Shown here piece by piece: positions 26,013 through 34,799 of a stretch of DNA of 64,000 bases. The stretch comes from Bacillota bacterium. Lineage in GTDB: Bacteria > Bacillota > Clostridia > Peptostreptococcales > Anaerovoracaceae. The position numbers and the translations under genes are program-made. The notes beneath the pieces were generated by a model, which made no database searches, was not told the origin of the DNA, and saw only the letters and a list, made by a program, of their open reading frames with translations. The stretch spans positions 1 to 64,000 of the forward strand of contig JANYJS010000083.1 of the NCBI GenBank assembly GCA_025361765.1. Reading direction: 5' to 3'. Positions within the stretch are counted from its first letter, which is position 1. Each line of letters starts with the position of its first letter.

Positions 26013-26146
26013 GTTCTGCGAAGCTAGCAAAGGGCAATTCTTTTCTATTTCATTTCCCCTGAAATTATACTATGATATAAAATATGGAACACAGCAGGAA
26101 TTAACAAAATAGAAAAATGCATCCTATGACGCTTATGGAGGAAATC

Positions 26147-27742
26147 ATGTATACGGCCCTTTATAGAAGTGAAAGACCAGAAACCTTTGATGAACTGATC
26201 GGTCAGAATCATATCGTGAAAATCCTGAAGAATCAGATACAGGCAGGGAAGACCAGCCATGCCTATCTTTTTTGCGGGACACGAGGCACGGGGAAAACCT
26301 CTACAGCCAGAATCCTGGCCAAAGGCGTTAATTGCCTGGCGGAGAATCAAAACAAACCCTGCGGCATCTGTGAGAACTGCATCAGCATTCAAAAGGGCAT
26401 TTTCATGGATGTCATCGAGATTGATGCCGCGTCCAACAACGGTGTAGAGAATGTCCGGGAGCTACGTGAAAGTGTCAAATATCCACCTTCAGTTGGCAGA
26501 TGCAAGGTCTATATCATAGATGAAGTCCACATGCTTTCGACGGGAGCTTTCAATGCGCTGCTCAAGACCCTCGAGGAACCGCCGGACCATGTGATGTTTA
26601 TTCTTGCTACCACCGAATCCCAAAAGCTGCCAGCAACTATTTTGTCCAGGTGCCTGCGTCTTGATTTTCATCGCATTCCCGAAAAAGACCTGATCGGCAG
26701 CATGGCCAAAATCTGCAGGGAAATCGGCGTGTCGGTAGAGGAAAAAGCCTTGGCGCTTATAGCTGCTAATGCGGATGGATCCGTTAGGGATGGGCTTAGC
26801 ATTTTAGATCAGTGCACCTCTTCCGGGTCGAAAATCGTAACGAGAGACGATGTTATTGACATACTTGGAACGGCTGGAGAAGAGGTTTTCATAGAGATGA
26901 CTCAGCTTGTGACAGAGTATAAAACTGCGGAGGCCTTAGTCCTTATAGATCAAATCATGTCGGGCGGAAAGGATGTCAAACAGTTTATCAAAGACTGGAT
27001 TTTTCATTTGCGCAATCTGATGATGTCGAAATATGTAAAAAACCTTGACGATGTGATCAATATGTCTTGTGAAAATATCGAACGTGTTAGGCAACAGGGT
27101 ATAGACATACCAATGGCCTTCATCAGCTTTGGCATAATGGAGCTGTCTAAAACTCTGAGCGAAGCAAAATGGTCCAGTCAGCCAAGAACTCTTCTTGAAC
27201 TGGCCGCGATCAAATTGTCTTCTCCAGCGATGAACCAGACGCCTGAAGCCTTGCTTAGTCGTATTTCAGCTCTTGAGAAGGGCTTCGCCTCTAGCCTTAG
27301 TCTGATGATTGGGAAAGCGGAAGATGCGGCGAAAATGCCGCGCCAGGACAGCAAAGAGGTAGCGACGATGCCGCGCCAGGACAGCAAAGAATCGGCGAAG
27401 CCACACTTTGATCTTACCATTGACAATGAAAGCTTATGGCATAAGATTTTCGAAGACGCTGAAGCGCAAAAAGGCAGTTTCAACTTGATTCGTACTGGCA
27501 CAAAGCTGGTGGGTCTTGATGATGGCGTTTTTTACCTTGAATCCATAAGCGGAATGGCCAAGGAGTATGCAGAAAAAAATAAAAATGATCTTGAAAATCT
27601 CATGGAAAAGCATACGGGAAAACGGCTGCGCATGGATTGCAGACTAGTTATGGACAAGGAAAAATATAAGGACAAATCAGCTGCTGAGCTTGCAGAGGAA
27701 GCCGGGAAAAAATTCGGCATGACCATTGAGATTATAGAATAA
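26147..27742 (+). CDS. dnaX: DNA polymerase III subunit gamma/tau
   Basis: Clamp-loader ATPase of the replication holoenzyme. Walker A FCGTRGTGKTSTAR near residue 40, a zinc module CLAENQNKPCGICENC (four Cys), Walker B VYIIDEVHMLS and sensor LATTESQKLPATILSRC are all present. The start is ATG 26147, preceded by GGAGGAAATC; an upstream in-frame ATG (26117) is unlikely. The linker near residue 395 contains an 11-codon duplication. Downstream genes are ybaB and recR, the standard Bacillota order. No clear A-AAA-AAG frameshift site was seen, so production of a separate gamma form is not predicted. Confidence 0.95.
   Translation: MYTALYRSERPETFDELIGQNHIVKILKNQIQAGKTSHAYLFCGTRGTGKTSTARILAKGVNCLAENQNKPCGICENCISIQKGIFMDVIEIDAASNNGVENVRELRESVKYPPSVGRCKVYIIDEVHMLSTGAFNALLKTLEEPPDHVMFILATTESQKLPATILSRCLRLDFHRIPEKDLIGSMAKICREIGVSVEEKALALIAANADGSVRDGLSILDQCTSSGSKIVTRDDVIDILGTAGEEVFIEMTQLVTEYKTAEALVLIDQIMSGGKDVKQFIKDWIFHLRNLMMSKYVKNLDDVINMSCENIERVRQQGIDIPMAFISFGIMELSKTLSEAKWSSQPRTLLELAAIKLSSPAMNQTPEALLSRISALEKGFASSLSLMIGKAEDAAKMPRQDSKEVATMPRQDSKESAKPHFDLTIDNESLWHKIFEDAEAQKGSFNLIRTGTKLVGLDDGVFYLESISGMAKEYAEKNKNDLENLMEKHTGKRLRMDCRLVMDKEKYKDKSAAELAEEAGKKFGMTIEIIE
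27335..27390 (+). repeat. 33-bp in-frame duplication within dnaX linker
   Basis: An identical 23-bp core at 27335-27357 and 27368-27390 gives MPRQDSKE twice, 11 residues apart. It lies in the flexible linker between the ATPase/collar part and the C-terminal domain, where length changes should be tolerated. Confidence 0.85.
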
Positions 27743-27804
27743 AGAGAATATTGATTAAAGAGAATATTTATTAAAGGGAATATTTATTAAAGGGAATATT
27801 GAAT
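27741..27804. repeat. Four 16-bp tandem repeats between dnaX and ybaB
   Basis: Units at 27741, 27757, 27773 and 27789 (consensus AAAGRGAATATTKATT). The first unit begins inside the dnaX stop codon. The array occupies most of the leader before the ybaB ribosome binding site. Confidence 0.9.
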
Positions 27805-27849
27805 AAAATAGGAGTTAGGCTATCAAAAGCCTGAAGGAGGAGCAGAAAA

Positions 27850-28230
27850 ATGGGAAAAGGTATGAGAGCGGGAAAGAAACCGAGCAGCGGTGGATCGGGC
27901 GGTGGAGCAGGAGGCGGGCAAGCAGGAATGCAAAAGCAGCTTCAGCAGATGCAGGCCATGCAAAACAAAATGGAAGAGGTTCAGGATGAACTGAACAAAA
28001 GAGAAGTAGAAGCCACAGCTGGCGGGGGCGCTATAAGCGTCACAGTCAATGGCAAGAAGGAAATCATTTCCATTAAAATCAAACCTGAGGTTGTGGATCC
28101 ATCTGACGTTGAAATGCTGCAGGATCTAGTTATGGTAGCGGCCAACGAGGCCCTCAGGCAAATGGAAGAAATTTCGCAATGCGAAATGGGAAAAATAACG
28201 GGAGGCCTTTCCATACCAGGACTGGGTTAA
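27850..28230 (+). CDS. YbaB/EbfC family nucleoid-associated protein
   Basis: Small DNA-binding protein of the YbaB/EbfC family, 126 aa. The family core begins near residue 27 ([22 protein letters not shown] coiled helix), then [25 protein letters not shown] and the C-terminal helix with [13 protein letters not shown]. The first 26 residues (GKGMRAGKK then a Gly/Ser run) form an extra basic and flexible tail, absent from the ~105-aa typical members. It sits between dnaX and recR as usual. AAGGAGGAG precedes the ATG. Confidence 0.92.
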   Translation: MGKGMRAGKKPSSGGSGGGAGGGQAGMQKQLQQMQAMQNKMEEVQDELNKREVEATAGGGAISVTVNGKKEIISIKIKPEVVDPSDVEMLQDLVMVAANEALRQMEEISQCEMGKITGGLSIPGLG

Positions 28231-28240
28231 CGGAATAAAT

Positions 28241-28840
28241 ATGAAGAATTACGCAAAGCCTCTGGCGAGGCTAATTAACGAATTGTCAAAACTCCCGGGG
28301 ATCGGCGGCAAAAGCGCTCAGCGGTTAGCCTTTTATATTCTGGCTATGGAAGAGAAGGATGCCCTTGGGATAGCGGATGCCATTGTGGATGCTAGGACCA
28401 ATATGAAATACTGCTCCGTCTGCGCCAACCTGACGGATACGGATCCCTGCAGAATCTGCGGAGATCCAGCACGAGACCAGAGCGTGATTTGTGTTGTTGA
28501 GAGTCCAAGAGACGTGAGCGCCATGGAGAGAGTTAGGGAGTTTAACGGTCTTTATCATGTGCTTCATGGTGCCATTTCGCCTATGGACGGCATTGGCCCT
28601 GAAGACATTAATCTCAGGCAGCTTATAATCAGGCTGCAGCAAAATGACGTCAAAGAAATCATAATGGCAACCAACCCGAATATCGAAGGTGAAGCAACAG
28701 CCATGTATACTGCTAGGTTGATTAAACCTTCAGGGATTAAGGTCACTAGAATAGCCCATGGACTGCCTGTTGGGGGCGATCTTGAGTACGCTGATGAAGT
28801 GACATTGTCAAAGGCCATGGAAGGGCGCAGGGAGATTTGA
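28241..28840 (+). CDS. recR: Recombination protein RecR
   Basis: RecFOR-pathway protein for loading RecA at gaps. The helix-hairpin-helix [17 protein letters not shown] near residue 15, the four-Cys zinc finger [18 protein letters not shown] at about 57-74 and the Toprim domain from VICVVES to [14 protein letters not shown] are complete. 199 aa is the family norm. It starts 10 nt after ybaB with a weak ribosome binding site, so translation is probably coupled. Confidence 0.96.
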   Translation: MKNYAKPLARLINELSKLPGIGGKSAQRLAFYILAMEEKDALGIADAIVDARTNMKYCSVCANLTDTDPCRICGDPARDQSVICVVESPRDVSAMERVREFNGLYHVLHGAISPMDGIGPEDINLRQLIIRLQQNDVKEIIMATNPNIEGEATAMYTARLIKPSGIKVTRIAHGLPVGGDLEYADEVTLSKAMEGRREI

Positions 28841-28979
28841 AAAATCAGCAGCACACAAAAAGATTTGAAAAATCGGAAGAAAGCAGAGCAATTTAACAAT
28901 AAAGATTTAACAATTAAGCTATAAAAGCAGAATTATCTTGCGCACTTACAGCCATAACCTTCATATTTCGAATTATTAA

Positions 28980-29008
28980 TTGAAAATTCAATACAATGCC
29001 GTTAGAAT
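28980..29008 (+). promoter_or_regulatory. Candidate promoter for APC permease
   Basis: TTGAAA (28980-28985) and TAGAAT (29003-29008) are 17 bp apart, 84 bp upstream of the permease ATG. The rest of the 251-bp spacer after recR is AT-rich and shows no riboswitch or gene. Confidence 0.5.
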
Positions 29009-29091
29009 TGAAATTAATGAGACAGGATTCATTTTTTTAAAGATCACTGAGTGACAGCGAAAAAATTATCAAAAATAGGAGGGAAATAATA

Positions 29092-30762
29092 ATGGATGAG
29101 GTTTCAAAAGGCGCTAAAATGGACACGGAAAGCATGGGCCTTAAGAAGTACGAACTAAAGACACGAACCGTCGTTTTCATGATTTTCTGTTTATGTGCCG
29201 CCGGGGCTTACGGTATCGAAGAGATGATTCCGGCAACTGGCCCGGGATTAGCCCTAGTCATGCTCATGGTTCTGCCATTTGTCTGGAGTATTCCACTCGG
29301 GCTGGTAGCATCAGAACTTGGCTCAGCAAGACCTCAAGAAGGGGGATACTACAAGTGGGTTCAAGAGGCTTTAGGAGAATTCTGGGGTTTTCAGGCAGGC
29401 TGGTGGAGAACCATATCCATCTATATTGATAACACACTCTATGTTATTTTGGCTGGTGGATATATGGCCAGCGCCTTTGGCCTTGATGGCGTCGCTGAAT
29501 TTGGTGTCAAAGCAGCTATTATCGTGATTTTTACTTATATTAACATCAGGGGCGTCAGAGACGTCGGTATTGTGTCCACAGCTCTTTCTATTTTAGTCAT
29601 TTTTGCTTTCGCGATGGTGGCTTTTGTCGGTTTTACACATTGGAACCAAAACCCGTTTATTCCATTTACTGCAGATGGCACGAACCTCGGCGTTTCAGGC
29701 ATCGCTTTCAGTGATTGGGTAGCCTACATCGGTTCAGGGATAGCCATAGGTATGTGGATGTACTCGGGATATGAGTCTATGTCTACAGTTGCCGGTGAGA
29801 TTTCAAATCCGCAGGTCATTCCTAAAGCCACAATTATAACGGTTCCATTGATTATGCTCGTCTATATATTGCCTACTATGGGCGGCTTAGCTTCCATGGG
29901 TCTTTGGGAAAGCTGGGGAACATCAGGGGATTCGGTTGGTTATGCCTCCGTCGTCACCACTTATTGGGGACAAGGCTTTGGATTTTTCTTTGTCATTGTT
30001 GCAATTCTGGCCCAGTGCTCGATTTATAACACTTATATAGCCTCAGGCTCCAGAGGATTCTTTGCTCTGGCAGAAGACCATCTGGCACCTCCACTCCTTG
30101 TCAAATGTGACAAAAAACATGGCGTTCCTTATGTAGCAGTTCTTTCGGTAGGTATTGTCAATCTCATCCTCTGCAACTTCGCATTTACAGTCATTGTTGT
30201 AGTCGACGTATTCCTGCTTGTTTCGGCTTATATTATGATTTTCATTTCTGCTATGATCTTGAGAAAGAAAATCCCGGATTCGGAAAGAAAATTCAAGATT
30301 CCCGGTGGATACGGCTTCCTGTGCGTCGTTTGTATAGTGCCAATTTTACTAGCTTTTGCTGCGTTCTTCATCAACGGCACCGATTATTTCATCGGCGGCA
30401 TGGTGGGCATCGTTTCCGGACCGATTCTTTACTTCATCTGGAAAAGGATGTACGGCGGCCTGGCTAAAAAGGACAAAGAAGCATATCCGGTTAATCCTAG
30501 TACTGGTCTTGCTATTGGAGATATGAAGCGCATGAGTTTTATGTTTATCGTGCTTTCTATTATGGGCGTCATTGGCTCCATGTTCCTCCCTTGGTTTGAA
30601 GGCAGTTGGGGCAATGATTATTATCTGGAGACTTATGGTTTTGAAAACTTCCTTGATACAATGCTGGTCTGGATTCAATATGCGACGATTGGCTGCGCGG
30701 CAATCGGCATTATACTGTTTCTGGTTGGATTAAAGATTGATCCCAAAAAAGCAAAGGCCTAG
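29092..30762 (+). CDS. APC superfamily amino acid permease
   Basis: Integral membrane transporter of 556 aa with about 12-14 hydrophobic helices. The first helix region (FMIFCLCAAGAYGIEEMIPATGPGLALVMLMVLPFVWSIP) carries the family's unwound Gly-rich segment, followed by ELGSARPQEGGYYKWVQEALG. Closest in feel to the amino acid/polyamine antiporter type, but the substrate cannot be read from sequence. It has a strong TAGGAGGG site and its own promoter and terminator, so it stands apart from the hydrogenase operon downstream. Confidence 0.88.
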   Translation: MDEVSKGAKMDTESMGLKKYELKTRTVVFMIFCLCAAGAYGIEEMIPATGPGLALVMLMVLPFVWSIPLGLVASELGSARPQEGGYYKWVQEALGEFWGFQAGWWRTISIYIDNTLYVILAGGYMASAFGLDGVAEFGVKAAIIVIFTYINIRGVRDVGIVSTALSILVIFAFAMVAFVGFTHWNQNPFIPFTADGTNLGVSGIAFSDWVAYIGSGIAIGMWMYSGYESMSTVAGEISNPQVIPKATIITVPLIMLVYILPTMGGLASMGLWESWGTSGDSVGYASVVTTYWGQGFGFFFVIVAILAQCSIYNTYIASGSRGFFALAEDHLAPPLLVKCDKKHGVPYVAVLSVGIVNLILCNFAFTVIVVVDVFLLVSAYIMIFISAMILRKKIPDSERKFKIPGGYGFLCVVCIVPILLAFAAFFINGTDYFIGGMVGIVSGPILYFIWKRMYGGLAKKDKEAYPVNPSTGLAIGDMKRMSFMFIVLSIMGVIGSMFLPWFEGSWGNDYYLETYGFENFLDTMLVWIQYATIGCAAIGIILFLVGLKIDPKKAKA

Positions 30763-30817
30763 TCAACTGTTTGCCCGATTGTCTAGTCACTGTCGAGTCA
30801 ACAGTTTGGGCCAATTG
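30761..30817. repeat. Two related 21-bp elements downstream of permease
   Basis: An AGTCAACtGTTTG...ATTG element at 30761-30781 recurs at about 30797-30817 with a few changes. Their centres, ACTGT and ACAGT, are inverted with respect to each other. They lie roughly 95-145 bp upstream of the sigma-54-type promoter, a normal place for enhancer-binding-protein sites. Confidence 0.5.
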
Positions 30818-30870
30818 TTCTACTCATCCAACAGAGCAATACAAGAAAATTAGATTCTATATAGAACAAT

Positions 30871-30904
30871 GATTAAAGGCTGGCAGCTTAGCCAGCCTTT
30901 AATC
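30871..30904 (+). terminator. Strong hairpin terminator after APC permease
   Basis: A perfect 14-bp stem (30871-30884 with 30891-30904) closes a 6-nt loop. The arm ends in TTTAATC rather than a long T-run, so termination is likely but not certain. Confidence 0.65.
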
Positions 30905-30906
30905 AT

Positions 30907-30924
30907 TTGGCACGGTAATTGCTT
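30907..30924 (+). promoter_or_regulatory. Candidate sigma-54 (-24/-12) promoter upstream of ech operon
   Basis: TTGGCACG-N4-TTGCTT fits the sigma-54 consensus, with GG at 30909-30910 and GC at 30921-30922 exactly 10 bp apart. Transcription would begin near 30934, about 270 nt before echA. It would need an enhancer-binding activator; none is encoded in this window. Confidence 0.55.
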
Positions 30925-31206
30925 TATTATAAATAGAAAGCCTTATTTAATGCCGAAAAGCCCTTTTGTCGCAATTGTGATACTGGAAATATCATTCTAT
31001 GAAACAATACGTTGATTTTTCATAAATGGGAAGATTTTGTATGACAATTCTGTGTATTTCAAGTGGTGGTTTATCACCTTGTGTTTTTTAGGCATTAGTA
31101 ATATAATAACCAGTGGCATATTTCAAGAAATCACATTTTATTTGTTGAGAACGCAATCTCAAGAGTGATCGTTCAAAACTAATCAAAAGAAAAGAGGAGG
31201 ATTAAA
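30925..31206 (+). other. Long leader region before echA, no gene
   Basis: This is the remainder of the 444-bp spacer between the permease and echA. It holds the sigma-70-type promoter at 31079-31107, a short dyad GGTG-N6-CACC at 31064-31077, and an AGAGGAGG ribosome binding site before the TTG start. No open frame with a ribosome binding site is present. Confidence 0.6.
31079..31107 (+). promoter_or_regulatory. echA: Sigma-70-type promoter close to echA
   Basis: TTGTGT (31079-31084) and a perfect TATAAT (31102-31107) are 17 bp apart. The expected start is near 31114, giving a leader of about 93 nt. It may work alongside the sigma-54-type promoter upstream. Confidence 0.6.
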
Positions 31207-33108
31207 TTGAGCACATTATTTTTTCTAATTTTGTTTCCATTAGTGGTTGCCCTTGCTCTTTTGGTGCTCAAGACCGACATGGCGAGAGGAGTCCTGGTAA
31301 AGGCTGCAGCAGCAGTCATTGCAGCGGGTTCCGTTTATCTCGCGTGGCAGTACTTTGGATCTAATGGCGACTATTTCAAGTTTGAAGGCGAGTATGTGAC
31401 CTATATCATGATGGGTCTTGAAATCGCTATTGCAGGCTTTATATTCGTACTTGGCATCAAATATAAAAAGTACTTGGCTTCGGTTCTTGTGGCCATTCAG
31501 GCACCCATTATGGTTTGGTTCGAACTAAACGTTGGACATACCATAGAAGTTCAAAGTGATCTATTTATTGACAAATTTTCCATCATCATGGCGCTGATTA
31601 TTGGTGTCATCGGAAGTCTCATCTGCGTTTACGCCCTTGGCTATATGAAAGACTTTCAGCACCATCACCATGATCAGAAGGACAGAAGACCACTATTCTT
31701 CTTCCTTTTGTTCCTGTTTCTTTCAGCCATGTTTGGCATCGTATTTTCGAACAATCTTGTTTGGCTATACTTCTTCTGGGAAATCACAACCTTATGCTCA
31801 TTCCTGTTAATCGGCTTTACAAAAACCCAAGAGGCTACCAACAACGCATTCAGGGCGATTGTCATGAATCTGCTGGGTGGTTTTGGGTTTGTACTCGCCA
31901 TCGTCTATATGGGCGTAACTTATCAGACTATAGAGCTGAATCAGCTTCTAGCCATTGGCATGATGGGCTATAGTGTTGTCATACCTGCTGCCCTTCTTGC
32001 ATTTGCAGGTATTACTAAAGCAGCTCAAATGCCTTTTTCAAGCTGGCTGCTAGGCGCCATGGTTGCACCAACACCAGTATCCGCATTGCTTCACTCATCA
32101 ACAATGGTAAAAGCAGGCGTATACCTGATTGTTAAGCTGGCACCAGTTTTGGGTATCAACCCAGCGGGCATCATGGTTATGATGGTGGGCGGGATTACTT
32201 TCCTGTTGGCTTCCTTCATCGCCATTTCACAAAGCAACGCAAAAAGAGTTCTTGCTTATTCAACAGTAGCAAACCTGGGTCTGATCGTAGCCTGCGCCGG
32301 TATCGGCACAGCGGCGGCAGTCTGGGCAGCGATAATGTTGATCATATTCCATGCTGTGGCTAAATCCTTATTATTTCTGTGCGTCGGAACTGCAGAACAC
32401 AATATCGGCAGCAGAGACATCGAGGATATGGATGGATTATTCAGCAGAATGCCAAGAGTGGCCATCTATATGGTCGTGGGCATTTGCGGCATGTTCCTGG
32501 CTCCCTTTGGCATGCTGATTTCAAAATGGGCGGCCATGAAGGCCTTTGTCGACTCAGGCAATATACTTCTAGTCATGTTCATTGTTTTTGGTAGCGCCGC
32601 CACCTTATTCTTCTGGACCAAATGGCTCGGCAAGATTATGGCCATTATGGCAAGGCAGGAAAACATCGAAAGCAAAGTCCACACTGAAGAGATATTTGTC
32701 CTGACTACACTGGCAGCTTTAACAGTGCTTGTTTGCCTGATGTTCCCAGTCCTTTCGGCATTTGTGATTGTACCGTACCTGACGGCTGTTTATGCAACAG
32801 TGTCAGCACTTGCGATCTCTTCCGGCAATATGTACATCATGGCAGCCATGTTAGCATTAATCATCCTGTTGATTATAATCGGCTACGGTAAGACAAACAA
32901 AAAAATCGTACCAATCTATATGGCGGGTGTTAATACAGGCGATGACCTTTCCTATAATGGATCCATTGGTCAAACCGTATCGGTAAGCCTGAGAAACTGG
33001 TATATGGAAAGTTATTTCGGTGAAAAGAAAATGAACGTGATTGGAAACATATCCACTGTAGCCATTATGGTTGGGGTATTTTCACTCATATTAGGAGGTG
33101 TGCTGTAA
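31207..33108 (+). CDS. echA: Ech hydrogenase subunit A (ion-translocating antiporter-like)
   Basis: Large membrane subunit of the energy-converting [NiFe]-hydrogenase, homologous to NuoL and to Mrp antiporter proteins, thought to carry protons or sodium ions. About 16 helices are visible; the conserved centre is FFWEITTLCSFLLIGF (glutamate) and AAQMPFSSWLLGAMVAPTPVSALLHSSTMVKAGVYL (Lys and His residues of the channel). 633 aa matches the family. The start is TTG with an AGAGGAGG site. Its stop overlaps the echB start (TAATG), so translation is coupled. First of six ech genes in the standard order. Confidence 0.93.
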   Translation: MSTLFFLILFPLVVALALLVLKTDMARGVLVKAAAAVIAAGSVYLAWQYFGSNGDYFKFEGEYVTYIMMGLEIAIAGFIFVLGIKYKKYLASVLVAIQAPIMVWFELNVGHTIEVQSDLFIDKFSIIMALIIGVIGSLICVYALGYMKDFQHHHHDQKDRRPLFFFLLFLFLSAMFGIVFSNNLVWLYFFWEITTLCSFLLIGFTKTQEATNNAFRAIVMNLLGGFGFVLAIVYMGVTYQTIELNQLLAIGMMGYSVVIPAALLAFAGITKAAQMPFSSWLLGAMVAPTPVSALLHSSTMVKAGVYLIVKLAPVLGINPAGIMVMMVGGITFLLASFIAISQSNAKRVLAYSTVANLGLIVACAGIGTAAAVWAAIMLIIFHAVAKSLLFLCVGTAEHNIGSRDIEDMDGLFSRMPRVAIYMVVGICGMFLAPFGMLISKWAAMKAFVDSGNILLVMFIVFGSAATLFFWTKWLGKIMAIMARQENIESKVHTEEIFVLTTLAALTVLVCLMFPVLSAFVIVPYLTAVYATVSALAISSGNMYIMAAMLALIILLIIIGYGKTNKKIVPIYMAGVNTGDDLSYNGSIGQTVSVSLRNWYMESYFGEKKMNVIGNISTVAIMVGVFSLILGGVL

Positions 33109-33986
33109 TGGATAGATTAACTTACATCATCGTTGCTGTTGCAGCATATCTGATATTGGCACCCCTTGCAGGCGGACTTCTAGCCGGTGTTGACCGCAGA
33201 ATCACAGCCAGAATGCAGGGCAGAGTGGGTCCGCCCATTCTTCAGCCATTTTATGATGTCTTCAAGCTTTTTGAAAAAGAAGGCATCACCGTTAATAAGG
33301 TGCAGGATTTCTATATTCAGTGCTTCCTTATTTTCATCGTCATCACAGGCTGCTTTTTCTTCGCTGGCGGAGATTTGCTGCTGATCATATTCACATTGAC
33401 CCTAGCCAGCATCTTCCTGATCGTAGCTGCGTTTTCATCTAATTCTCCCTATGCCCAAATCGGTGCAGAAAGAGAACTGTTACAAATGATGGCTTATGAG
33501 CCTATGGTACTCATTACAGCTATTGGTTTTTATTTGGTCTATGGCACCTTCAACATTTCTGATGTTGTGGCCGGTGGCGGACCTGCTATCGTGTATTTGC
33601 CTGGTATTTTTATCGGGTTTGTGTACATACTCACCATCAAGCTCAGAAAATCACCTTTTGACCTCAGCATGTCTCATCATGGACATCAAGAGCTGGTCAA
33701 AGGTTTAACGACTGAGTTCTCCGGCAAAACCCTCGCGCTGATTGAGATTGCCCATTGGTATGAGAATATCTTTCTTATGGGATTTGTTTATCTCTTCTTT
33801 GCCTGGAGTGCCCCTTGGAGTCCAATATTAGCCGTGTTGATTTGTTGCATAATCTATTTCCTTGAAATATTTATCGACAACAATGAAGCCAGGGTAAAAT
33901 GGCAGCTGGCCATCAATACATCATGGATTGCAGCCGCGACCCTTGGTTTTGTCAATATGTTAGTATTGTATTTCATAGTATTTTAG
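33108..33986 (+). CDS. echB: Ech hydrogenase subunit B (NuoH-like)
   Basis: Membrane subunit anchoring the hydrophilic arm, homologous to NuoH of complex I. Typical residues are GVDRRITARMQGRVGPPILQPFYDVFKLFEKE near residue 27, the loop with FSSNSPYAQIGAERELLQMMAYEP, and SPFDLSMSHHGHQELVKGLTTEFSG. About eight helices and 292 aa, normal for the family. It overlaps echA by one base. Confidence 0.94.
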   Translation: MDRLTYIIVAVAAYLILAPLAGGLLAGVDRRITARMQGRVGPPILQPFYDVFKLFEKEGITVNKVQDFYIQCFLIFIVITGCFFFAGGDLLLIIFTLTLASIFLIVAAFSSNSPYAQIGAERELLQMMAYEPMVLITAIGFYLVYGTFNISDVVAGGGPAIVYLPGIFIGFVYILTIKLRKSPFDLSMSHHGHQELVKGLTTEFSGKTLALIEIAHWYENIFLMGFVYLFFAWSAPWSPILAVLICCIIYFLEIFIDNNEARVKWQLAINTSWIAAATLGFVNMLVLYFIVF

Positions 33987-33997
33987 AAGAGGTGTAA

Positions 33998-34432
33998 ATG
34001 ATGTCATATGTAACAAAATCTCCCTGGATTATTCATTATGACGGATCCAGCTGCAATGGCTGCGATATAGAAGTTCTAGCCTGTCTGACACCTATGTACG
34101 ATGTGGAGAGATTCGGAATCATCAATACCGGAAATCCAAAGCATGCGGACATTTTCCTGCTGACAGGCTCCGTTAATGAACAGAATATTCCTGTAATCAA
34201 ACAGATTTATGAACAAATGCCTGAGCCTAAGGTCGTGGTTGCCATAGGCATCTGCGCCACATCAGGCGGAATATTTGCAGAATGCTACAATGTACAGGGC
34301 GGTTCCGACAAGGTCGTTCCCGTGGATGTTTATGTACCGGGTTGCGCTGCAAGACCAGAAGCCATTATTGATGGCGTAGTTAAAGGGCTTGGCGTCCTTG
34401 CTGAAAAGCGTGCCGCCATGGTCAAGAAGTAG
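33998..34432 (+). CDS. echC: Ech hydrogenase small subunit (NuoB-like)
   Basis: Carries the proximal [4Fe-4S] cluster that passes electrons to the NiFe site. The four ligands are visible: CNGC (C-x2-C) near residue 19, Cys in GICATSGG near 87 and Cys in VPGCAARPEAI near 118. 144 aa is the usual length for the group 4 small subunit. AGAGGTG precedes the tandem ATGs. It follows echB by 11 nt. Confidence 0.95.
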   Translation: MMSYVTKSPWIIHYDGSSCNGCDIEVLACLTPMYDVERFGIINTGNPKHADIFLLTGSVNEQNIPVIKQIYEQMPEPKVVVAIGICATSGGIFAECYNVQGGSDKVVPVDVYVPGCAARPEAIIDGVVKGLGVLAEKRAAMVKK

Positions 34433-34441
34433 GAGGCAGAA

Positions 34442-34783
34442 ATGTACGAAAACAGCATTATCGGCATTGAGCCTGCCAATCTGATGAAAGAGGCTCAAAA
34501 ATTAAAGGATGAAGGCTATAGAATCGTTCAGATCTGTGCCAATAAGGTAAATGGATTCGAGCTGAGCTATAGCTTTGACAGGGAACACGATATGAAAACC
34601 CTAAGAATGATCATTGCCGAAGAGGATGAAGTGATGAGTATCAGCCATATCTTCTTTCCAGCTTTCCTTTATGAAAATGAAATGAAGGATTTATTCGGCA
34701 TCAAAATTACCAATTTAGTTTTGGATTTCAACGGCAATCTGTACAAATTAGCGCAGAAAACCCCTTGGAATCCGCAGAATTAA
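34442..34783 (+). CDS. echD: Ech hydrogenase subunit D (NuoC-like)
   Basis: Peripheral 113-aa subunit homologous to the 30-kDa NuoC protein. It shows the family end FPAFLYENEMKDLFGIKITNL. It has no cofactor motifs, as expected. It is only 9 nt after echC, with AGGAGG overlapping the previous stop codon. Confidence 0.92.
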   Translation: MYENSIIGIEPANLMKEAQKLKDEGYRIVQICANKVNGFELSYSFDREHDMKTLRMIIAEEDEVMSISHIFFPAFLYENEMKDLFGIKITNLVLDFNGNLYKLAQKTPWNPQN

Positions 34784-34799
34784 GAAAGGAAGGTAGATT

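Noticed and set aside
27560-27600. Programmed frameshift site in dnaX
   Set aside because: An A-run exists (GCAGAAAAAAATAAAAATG) but is near the 3' end and lacks the A-AAA-AAG plus stem-loop arrangement.
28841-29091. Amino-acid riboswitch or T-box before the APC permease
   Set aside because: No specifier loop, T-box sequence or antiterminator could be found; only a plausible sigma-70 promoter.
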